This document shows, one piece after another, positions 1 through 4,538 of a DNA stretch of 6,055 nucleotides. Position 1 is the first letter of the stretch. Every line of letters starts with the position of its first letter. The position numbers were made by a program, and so were the translations under genes. The notes below the pieces were generated by a model. The model saw only the letters and a list, made by a program, of their open reading frames with translations. It ran no database searches and was not told the DNA's origin. Source of the stretch: Patescibacteria group bacterium (GTDB taxonomy: Bacteria > Patescibacteriota > Minisyncoccia > Phycocordibacterales > Phycocordibacteraceae); NCBI GenBank assembly GCA_019246385.1, contig JAFAQP010000067.1:1-6055 (forward strand), read 5' to 3'.

Positions 1-543
1 TCCTTCGTAATGTCCTATCGCGACGCGCGCAGGACGGATGACCTTTCCACGCAGTACGTAACCTTTCTGGTGGACCTTGGTGACCGTATTATCCTCCTCC
101 GGGCTTCGGACTGCAAGCGTTTCAACCGCTTCTTCACGTACCGGGTCGAATATTTCTCCGAGCGGCGAAAATGATTCGACGCCGTTCGTTGCAAGCGCAG
201 AAAGGAGCTGGGCATGGGTGTTTTGTATGCCCGCAAGCCAGGGCTCATCGCCTTCGGCCGACGCCAGCGCGTGATCAAAGCTGTCGAGAACCGGCAAAAG
301 CGAGATAAGCAATTTCTCGGCTGCATAGAGCGCTTGGCTTACGCGCTCCTCTTCCGAGCGCTTTTTTGCATTGACGTAATCGGCTTTCGCCCTCTGCCAC
401 CCTTCTAGATATTGCTGTTTTTCCCGATTCGCTTGAGCGAGTTCTTCCTTCGTTTTTGCAAGCTTTTTTTTGAGCGCTTCTGCCGTCGTTCCGCCTTCCT
501 CCTCTGTTTCCGGCTCGAAAATTACATCATCCGCATCCGGCAT
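1..543 (-). CDS. grpE: GrpE nucleotide-exchange factor of the Hsp70 (DnaK) chaperone, 3' end outside window
   Basis: GrpE is the cytoplasmic dimeric cofactor that releases ADP from DnaK. I read 181 residues from the ATG at 543-541 with no stop before the left edge, so the C-terminus is cut, probably by only a few residues. The order is typical: an acidic N-terminus (residues 3-17), a long charged coiled-coil helix (about 22-75, rich in K, E, Q and A), a helical bundle (76-125), and the C-terminal beta domain. That domain carries the family signature: FDP at 132-134, then GY at 161-162, G166, IRPA at 169-172, V174 and I176. One deviation is that the His usual in FDPxxHEA is Glu (FDPVREEA, 132-139). 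The start is supported by the family-like acidic opening and by a promoter placed directly in front. It lies 47 nt after rpsI. No hrcA or CIRCE operator is seen upstream, and dnaK/dnaJ may lie beyond the edge. Confidence 0.93.
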   Translation of the reverse strand, partial: MPDADDVIFEPETEEEGGTTAEALKKKLAKTKEELAQANREKQQYLEGWQRAKADYVNAKKRSEEERVSQALYAAEKLLISLLPVLDSFDHALASAEGDEPWLAGIQNTHAQLLSALATNGVESFSPLGEIFDPVREEAVETLAVRSPEEDNTVTKVHQKGYVLRGKVIRPARVAIGHYEG

Positions 544-549
544 ATGGGT

Positions 550-577
550 ATTATGCCGAAAAAAAATCTTGCGTCAA
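550..577 (-). promoter_or_regulatory. sigma70-type promoter for grpE, predicted to give a leaderless transcript
   Basis: On the minus strand, TTGACG (577-572) is followed by a 16-nt spacer and CATAAT (555-550). Each hexamer matches the consensus at 5 of 6 positions. Six nucleotides separate the -10 box from the grpE ATG, so the expected start point is at or beside the A at 543. There is no room for a 5' UTR and no Shine-Dalgarno sequence. The call rests on motif match and position only. Confidence 0.6.
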
Positions 578-585
578 TTCAACGC
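559..585 (-). terminator. weak intrinsic-terminator-like hairpin after rpsI
   Basis: Just after the rpsI stop, the minus strand has GCGTT-GAATT-GACGC (585-571), a 5-bp stem with one G-U pair and a 5-nt loop. AAGA follows, then eight T (566-559). The T tract is good, but the stem is short and set 4 nt back, so termination may be partial. It overlaps the spacer and -35 box of the grpE promoter. Confidence 0.35.
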
Positions 586-590
586 TAGAG

Positions 591-977
591 CTATCGCTTG
601 CTCCACTGGCCGCGTTTGCGTGCTTTTTTGAAGCCGGGCTTGCGTCGTTCCTTCGCACGCGGATCGCGTTTTAAGAATCCGAGTTTTTTCAAAGGCGTTC
701 GCTTCGCAGCATCAAGCTCAATGATGGCGCGGGCTATACCGTGCCGCACCGCTTCGGCTTGACCGGATATGCCGCCTCCTTTTACGACGACAGTGATACC
801 AAAGGCGCCTTCCACTTCTTTTAACGGCGCAAGCGCGATATTTAAAAGCTCATTCGTCGAAAAGTAACTTTCTCCGGGCTTGCCGTTGACGGCGAGCGAA
901 TGCTTTTCAGCTGGCGTGAGGCGCACGCGGGCGGATGCGGTCTTTCTTCTTCCGACTGTCTCGACGTAACGCGCCAT
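591..977 (-). CDS. rpsI: 30S ribosomal protein uS9
   Basis: uS9 is a small-subunit head protein whose basic C-terminal tail reaches toward the P-site tRNA. The 128 residues match the family's usual length (about 130). The N-terminal motif YVETVGRRKTASARVRL (4-20), the central GGGISGQAEAVRHGIARAI (67-85) and the basic tail from about 94 ending GQWSKR (123-128) are all diagnostic; the usual tail is closer to QFSKR. It starts 2 nt after the rplM stop. This is the only gene of the operon with a clear Shine-Dalgarno (AAGGA at 988-984, overlapping the last codons of rplM). It ends with TAG and is the last gene before the terminator-like hairpin. rplM-rpsI is a conserved bacterial pair, here attached to the alpha operon. 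Confidence 0.97.
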   Translation of the reverse strand: MARYVETVGRRKTASARVRLTPAEKHSLAVNGKPGESYFSTNELLNIALAPLKEVEGAFGITVVVKGGGISGQAEAVRHGIARAIIELDAAKRTPLKKLGFLKRDPRAKERRKPGFKKARKRGQWSKR

Positions 978-979
978 AG

Positions 980-1348
980 TTATTCCTTAACGATTAATCT
1001 CTTGAGCATCCCGGGGCGAAGTTTGTTTTTCGGTATCATTCCGCGAACCGCGTGTATAACCACGCCTTTATAACCTCTGCGTTTTGAAAGCGCTTCCAGC
1101 GTTTCAAATTTCAACCCTCCTTGGTAACCCGAAAATCTTGCATAGGCGATGCCAGTGCGGTGCTTTTCCGATATGAGAAGCTTTGAAGCATTCGTTATTT
1201 CGACGGTGACGTCAGGAGCCTTATGGCGTGTGAAAGTAACCGAATTTTTTCCCATAAGAAGCGACGCCGCTTCAGAAGCAAGACGGCCGAGCTTTTTTCC
1301 TTTGGCATCAAGAACGTATTTTTTGATTGTAGCGCTGGTTTTCGGCAT
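980..1348 (-). CDS. rplM: 50S ribosomal protein uL13
   Basis: uL13 is an early-assembly 23S rRNA-binding protein. The family features are in order: YVLDAKGKKLGRLASEAASLL (11-31), the TFTRHKAPD segment (38-46), the SGYQGGLKFET loop (73-83) and the signature VRGMIPKNKLRPGMLKRL (101-118). At 122 residues it is shorter than the usual 140 or so. It ends at LIVKE, right after the signature, and lacks the common C-terminal tail. The TAA stop is followed by rpsI after 2 nt, with no sign of a frameshift, so the short form looks native. The start lies 4 nt downstream of the rplQ stop and has no Shine-Dalgarno; translation is probably by coupling with rplQ. Confidence 0.97.
   Translation of the reverse strand: MPKTSATIKKYVLDAKGKKLGRLASEAASLLMGKNSVTFTRHKAPDVTVEITNASKLLISEKHRTGIAYARFSGYQGGLKFETLEALSKRRGYKGVVIHAVRGMIPKNKLRPGMLKRLIVKE
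984..988 (-). promoter_or_regulatory. Shine-Dalgarno site of rpsI
   Basis: AAGGA on the minus strand lies 6 nt before the rpsI ATG, inside the final AAG GAA codons of rplM. It is the only recognisable ribosome-binding site in the infA-rpsI operon. It confirms the rpsI start and suggests translation coupled to rplM. Confidence 0.65.
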
Positions 1349-1352
1349 ATTA

Positions 1353-1709
1353 TTACTTCACAAATTCTATGACAGCACTCTTTCTTCCATCCGAAGCGCG
1401 CTTCACGACTTTGGTTATGCGCGTGTAGCCGCCCGAGCGGTCTTTAAAACGGGGCGAGAGAGTGTCAACGACTTTTTTTGTGATGTTTTGCCTTCCCCCA
1501 AGCGCGGCCGAAATCGAACGCCGCGCGGCAGGCGTACCTGATTTGCCTTTAGTTATGAGGGATTCAATGAAAGGCCGTAGCTCTTTGGCGCGCGCTTCGG
1601 TCGTAAGCATGCGTTCCCGAAGGATGAGGGCTTCAGCCAAAGAACGCATGAACGCGACGCGTACGTCACGCTTCCTGCCGAATGTCCGTCCTTTTCTCGA
1701 GTGCTGCAT
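1353..1709 (-). CDS. rplQ: 50S ribosomal protein bL17
   Basis: bL17 binds 23S rRNA near the peptide exit tunnel and is normally encoded directly after rpoA, as here. The 118 residues fit the family length. Diagnostic parts are the basic N-terminus (residues 1-13), the helix MRSLAEALILRERMLTT (21-37), the segment AKELRPFIESLITKGK (41-56) and the C-terminal GGYTRITKVVKRASDGRKSA (93-112). It begins 6 nt after the rpoA stop with no Shine-Dalgarno and ends in TAA, 4 nt before rplM. The start is well constrained, since the residues after Met already match the family N-terminus. Confidence 0.97.
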   Translation of the reverse strand: MQHSRKGRTFGRKRDVRVAFMRSLAEALILRERMLTTEARAKELRPFIESLITKGKSGTPAARRSISAALGGRQNITKKVVDTLSPRFKDRSGGYTRITKVVKRASDGRKSAVIEFVK

Positions 1710-1715
1710 GATGCG

Positions 1716-2663
1716 TTAGCTTTTCATCGTTATGCCGAGGCGCGCAAGAGCTGTTTGTATCTCCGTCACCGCTTTTTCCCCCAATCCTTCGAGTCCGAGA
1801 AGATCTTCCGTGCTTTTACGGCTCAAGCCGCCAAGAGTGCGTATGCCTGCCGCCGCGAGAGCGTTCTGAGTTCTCGTCGAAAGATCGAGCGAATCAATGC
1901 GGGTCTTCATAAGGTCCTCGCGCGCCTCAACGCCCATCTCTACCGCTGCCGCTTCGGTCTGCTGAGGTTCGTCTTCCTTGAATCCAACGATTGCTTTCAA
2001 TTGCTGGATCATGATCGTTATGGAATGTTCTAGGGCTTCACGCGGCGTGAGAGTACCGTCCGTTTCGATCATGACACGCAGGCGATTGAAGTCGGTACGG
2101 TCTCCGACACGCATGTTCTCAACTTCATAGTTGACGCGCCGGATGGGAGTGAAAATAGCGTCAACGGCGATCGTGCCAATATCTACGCGGTCTTTCTGGG
2201 TGATCTCTTTTGGGACGTATCCGAGCCCCGTGTCAACGGTCAGCTCTATATCGACTTTCGCGTTCTTGTCCGTTATTTCTAGGATGTGCTGGTCGGGATT
2301 CAGTATCTCTATCTGGCCAGGCGAAACGATATCGCCCGCCGAAAGGGCGCCGATGCCTTTTCCTTTAAGAGAAAGCACGTGCGGCTGGTTATCGGCTATT
2401 CTGATGCGCACTTTTTTGAGGTTGAGAATGATCGCGATCACGTCCTCTTTGACGCCGGAGATAGTAGAAAACTCGTGCGAAACGGAATCGATTCGAACAC
2501 TCGTAACTGCAGCGCCCGGAATTGAGGAAAGGATGATCCGGCGAAGAGAATTCCCGAGCGTATGGCCGTATCCCGGATACAACCCGTCTATCTCGTAGAC
2601 GCCGGTTTTCCCTTCTTCGGAAACGATGCGCGGTTTTGTAGGAAGCGTGATTGAGTAGTCCAT
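1716..2663 (-). CDS. rpoA: DNA-directed RNA polymerase alpha subunit
   Basis: The alpha dimer nucleates assembly of core RNA polymerase and contacts promoter UP elements. The protein has 315 residues, the normal length. The N-terminal domain (1 to about 230) carries the dimerisation motif GYGHTLGNSLRRIILSS (31-47) and the beta/beta' contact region (about 145-200, including GYVP, VDAIFTPIRRVNYEVE and DFNRLR). An acidic linker (229-250) leads to the helix-hairpin-helix C-terminal domain (about 252-313). By my alignment the DNA-contact residues of E. coli R265, N268 and K298 are kept here as R264, N267 and K297, so UP-element recognition should work. It is preceded by a 31-nt AT-rich gap, the longest inside the operon, with no Shine-Dalgarno. 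Confidence 0.98.
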   Translation of the reverse strand: MDYSITLPTKPRIVSEEGKTGVYEIDGLYPGYGHTLGNSLRRIILSSIPGAAVTSVRIDSVSHEFSTISGVKEDVIAIILNLKKVRIRIADNQPHVLSLKGKGIGALSAGDIVSPGQIEILNPDQHILEITDKNAKVDIELTVDTGLGYVPKEITQKDRVDIGTIAVDAIFTPIRRVNYEVENMRVGDRTDFNRLRVMIETDGTLTPREALEHSITIMIQQLKAIVGFKEDEPQQTEAAAVEMGVEAREDLMKTRIDSLDLSTRTQNALAAAGIRTLGGLSRKSTEDLLGLEGLGEKAVTEIQTALARLGITMKS

Positions 2664-2694
2664 AAGCTAAGATTAGATTTCTAAATGGAATTGA

Positions 2695-3303
2695 TTACCT
2701 GGTGTAATACTCGAAAACGGCACCTATGTCGGCAGGAGTATCTTCGCGTGAATATGCGGGCTCGTCCGCGAGTGACACCTCTTTTGTATCGGAACGTATC
2801 ATTATCCAGGCAGGCGTTTTGTATTCTTTGAGCTTCTCCTCAAGGCCGGTGAAGAGGCCGCTTTCTTTGCTTCCCTCCCGGATGGTGATAACGTCTCCGA
2901 CCGAAAGGCGATGCGAAGGAATGGTCGACCGCGTGCCATTGACTACCAGATGACCATGAGAAGCGAGCTGACGGGCGGCTCGGCGCGTAGGCGCGAGGCC
3001 GGCCCGGTATGCGAGGGAATCAAGACGTTTCTCAAGAAGCCCGAAAAGCACGGCCTGCGGATTTGCGTGGCTTTCAAGCGCCTTTTCCACGTACGAAGAA
3101 AATTGTTTTTCCGTCAGCCCGTACGTGAGGCGCAATTTTTGTTTTTCGATGAGCTGCCGACTATAGTCCGAGCCAGCGCGGCCGCGCTTTTTCTTCGCTC
3201 CCATCGAGCGCTCCGCCGAGAGCGTAAAGGCGCGGGTCTGACACTTCTCGAAAATTGAGGAGCCGAGCCGTTTGCATATTTTGTATCGTGGTCCCAACTT
3301 CAT
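2695..3303 (-). CDS. rpsD: 30S ribosomal protein uS4
   Basis: uS4 is a primary 16S rRNA binder that nucleates 30S assembly, and in enterobacteria it is the translational repressor of the alpha operon. The 202 residues have the family N-terminus GPRYKICKRLG (4-14), the segment DYSRQLIEKQKLRLTYGL (46-63), the S4 RNA-binding fold (about 91-142, with KRLDSLAYR, ARQLASHGHLVVNG and SVGDVITI) and a C-terminus FEYYTR close to the common EFYSR. Only two cysteines are present (C10, C21), against four in zinc-binding S4 proteins, so a structural zinc is unlikely. The start is 3 nt after the rpsK stop, without a Shine-Dalgarno. No S4-binding leader is visible before rpsM, so feedback, if any, must act elsewhere. 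Confidence 0.97.
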   Translation of the reverse strand: MKLGPRYKICKRLGSSIFEKCQTRAFTLSAERSMGAKKKRGRAGSDYSRQLIEKQKLRLTYGLTEKQFSSYVEKALESHANPQAVLFGLLEKRLDSLAYRAGLAPTRRAARQLASHGHLVVNGTRSTIPSHRLSVGDVITIREGSKESGLFTGLEEKLKEYKTPAWIMIRSDTKEVSLADEPAYSREDTPADIGAVFEYYTR

Positions 3304-3306
3304 ACT

Positions 3307-3741
3307 TTATACGCGGCGAGGCTTAGGAGGCCTCGGGCCGTTATGTGGGACGGGCGTCACGTCATGTATGGAAAGCACCTGAGAGCCCTTGGCAGCAAAA
3401 GCGCGCAGCGCGGATTCTCTTCCGGCGCCGACTCCTTTGATAAATACGTCGACTTCCTTGACTCCGATCGTCGATGCCTTTTCGCCGATGACTTCTCCGA
3501 CTTTCGCTGCCGCAAAAGGAGTCGATTTCCTATTGCCCGAAAAACCTAAAGAGCCCGCTGAGGCCCACATGAGCGTTCCTCCCGATTGGTCGGCGAGAGA
3601 TACGCGGGTATTGTTGAAAGTCGATTCGATAAAGAGAAGCGCGCGGTCTATCTTCCTCTTCCCCACCTTCGAAAGCGCGCGGTCCCGCTTGCCGCTGTCC
3701 ACCCCGCTTCCCTGCTTTTTTAATATGCGTCGTTTACCCAT
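3307..3741 (-). CDS. rpsK: 30S ribosomal protein uS11
   Basis: uS11 forms part of the 30S platform near the Shine-Dalgarno helix and the E site. It has 144 residues, about 15 more than E. coli, because of a basic N-terminal extension (1-30) of the kind seen in Parcubacteria. The core is clear: ESTFNNTRVSLADQSG (39-54), SLGFSGNRKSTPFAA (64-78), the KVGEVIGEKA helix (80-89), IKGVGAGRESALRAF (101-115) and the C-terminus VTPVPHNGPRPPKPRRV (128-144). The usual Cys in HNGCRPPK is Pro. It starts 3 nt after the rpsM stop and ends 3 nt before rpsD, with no Shine-Dalgarno in front. Confidence 0.97.
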   Translation of the reverse strand: MGKRRILKKQGSGVDSGKRDRALSKVGKRKIDRALLFIESTFNNTRVSLADQSGGTLMWASAGSLGFSGNRKSTPFAAAKVGEVIGEKASTIGVKEVDVFIKGVGAGRESALRAFAAKGSQVLSIHDVTPVPHNGPRPPKPRRV

Positions 3742-3744
3742 ATG

Positions 3745-4125
3745 TTATGTCTTTTCAAGCTTCCTGCGGCCCGAACCCATCGTCTTCCGCACGTTTCCGC
3801 GGACGGTGCGCGAGTTTGTCTTCGTGCGCTGTCCCCGGACCGGAAGTCCTTTCATGTGCCGCAAACCCCTATAGGCTTTGATATCCTTAAGCCTCTTTAC
3901 GTTCCCGGATATTTCTCGCCGAAGATCGCCCTCGATAGTAAGGGCCTCGATGAGCGAACGGATCTCCTTTTCTTTTTCGGGAGACAGGTCTTTTGCGAGT
4001 GTCTGCTCCGGCACGCCAGCTTTCGCGAGCACTTCTTTCGCGCGTACCCGCCCCACTCCGTAGACGGCGGTCAGCGCTATCGAAAGATGCTTAGTGTCGG
4101 GTATGACGATTCCGGAGACACGCAT
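3745..4125 (-). CDS. rpsM: 30S ribosomal protein uS13
   Basis: uS13 sits in the 30S head, contacts the P-site tRNA and forms bridges to the 50S subunit. The 126 residues match the family length. Visible features are the N-terminal VSGIVIPD (3-10), the helix-turn region ALTAVYGVGRVRAKEVL (17-33), the helices EKEKEIRSLIEALTIEGDLRRE (50-71), the RLKDIKAYRGLRHMKGLPVRG loop (78-98) with the signature LPVRGQRTKTNSRT (94-107), and a basic C-terminal tail ending KLEKT. It follows rpmJ by 11 nt and precedes rpsK by 3 nt. The short upstream spacer leaves no space for an S4-binding pseudoknot like the one that regulates the E. coli alpha operon. Confidence 0.97.
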   Translation of the reverse strand: MRVSGIVIPDTKHLSIALTAVYGVGRVRAKEVLAKAGVPEQTLAKDLSPEKEKEIRSLIEALTIEGDLRREISGNVKRLKDIKAYRGLRHMKGLPVRGQRTKTNSRTVRGNVRKTMGSGRRKLEKT

Positions 4126-4136
4126 ACTTCTGTCAA

Positions 4137-4253
4137 TTACCCTTGCCGGGCTTTCCGCCGGGGATTTCTTTTGTTAATGCGGTACAAGCGACCGCGACGA
4201 CGAACGAGAACGTCGCCGGCCTTTTGGACCTTAAGAGATGCGAGTACTTTCAT
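4137..4253 (-). CDS. rpmJ: 50S ribosomal protein bL36, zinc-free (C-minus) form
   Basis: bL36 is the smallest large-subunit protein and binds 23S rRNA. The 38-residue product begins MKVLASLK and ends NPRRKARQG, matching the family at both ends. Zinc-type L36 has CxxC plus later Cys and His ligands; here no Cys or His exists at all (the middle reads VQKAGDVLVRRRGRLYR), so it is a C-minus form. The frame stays open upstream to an ATG at 4331, but those extra 26 residues would lie inside infA and do not resemble L36, so I chose the ATG at 4253-4251. It starts 7 nt after the infA stop, with no Shine-Dalgarno, and lies 11 nt before rpsM. The infA-rpmJ-rpsM order is classical. Confidence 0.95.
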   Translation of the reverse strand: MKVLASLKVQKAGDVLVRRRGRLYRINKRNPRRKARQG

Positions 4254-4260
4254 GCGTTTT

Positions 4261-4476
4261 TCAGAGCCTGCGCACGATCCGCGCGCGGCCGCCGTATGGA
4301 TCCAGAACCAAAGAAACACGGTCTCCGACAAGGACGCGGATCCTATGAAGCCGCATCTTGCCCGCGAGATACGCGAGTATTTCTTCTCCGCTTTCTAATG
4401 TGACTCGAAAGAGAGCATTGGGGAGCGACTCGGTCACAGTGCCGAGCGCCTCCTTAGTTTCTTCCGTGCGTACCAT
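4261..4476 (-). CDS. infA: translation initiation factor IF-1
   Basis: IF-1 is a single OB-fold protein that occupies the 30S A site during initiation. The 71 residues match the family (about 72). They show the conserved [21 protein letters not shown] (10-30), [22 protein letters not shown] (35-56) and a final strand RARIVRRL (64-71). The [10 protein letters not shown] turn is two or so residues shorter than the common TPYDLSKGRI. The TGA stop falls exactly where the family ends, which argues that TGA is a stop codon here. It is the first gene of the operon, behind its own promoter, with a predicted leader of about 26 nt that contains no clear Shine-Dalgarno. Confidence 0.96.
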   Translation of the reverse strand: MVRTEETKEALGTVTESLPNALFRVTLESGEEILAYLAGKMRLHRIRVLVGDRVSLVLDPYGGRARIVRRL

Positions 4477-4508
4477 TTGAGCGAATCTGAATTCCCGGTG
4501 GCTTAGCT

Positions 4509-4538
4509 AGAATAGCAGTTTTTAAGCCGTCGCGTCAA
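4509..4538 (-). promoter_or_regulatory. sigma70-type promoter of the infA-rpsI operon
   Basis: On the minus strand, TTGACG (4538-4533) is followed by an 18-nt spacer and TATTCT (4514-4509), which is preceded by TG one base upstream (an extended -10). The predicted start is near 4502, giving a leader of about 26 nt to the infA ATG. The -35 box contains the TGA stop of the upstream membrane-protein gene. Arms GGCTTA (4528-4523) and TAAGCC (4505-4500) form an inverted repeat around the -10 box, which could be an operator or chance. Confidence 0.55.

Noticed and set aside
544..590. CIRCE heat-shock operator before grpE
   Set aside because: The TTAGCACTC and GAGTGCTAA arms are not present in the gap.
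4131..4136. Perfect TTGACA -35 hexamer just before rpsM
   Set aside because: At 16-18 nt downstream there is no acceptable -10 box, and the start point would lie inside rpsM.
4126..4136. Possible S4-binding leader before rpsM, as in the E. coli alpha operon
   Set aside because: The spacer is only 11 nt and no pseudoknot-like arms are seen in it.
4261..4263. Recoded TGA (Gly) as in Gracilibacteria/Absconditabacteria
   Set aside because: TGA ends infA at the family's normal length and also ends the membrane protein, so it acts as a stop codon.
4137..4331. 64-codon version of rpmJ with an upstream ATG
   Set aside because: The extra 26 residues overlap infA and do not look like bL36, whereas the internal ATG at 4253 gives the exact family N-terminus and length.
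3742..4398. Plus-strand open frame of 218 codons
   Set aside because: It lies antisense across rpsM, rpmJ and infA, all of which are certain. The product is low-complexity and unlike any family.
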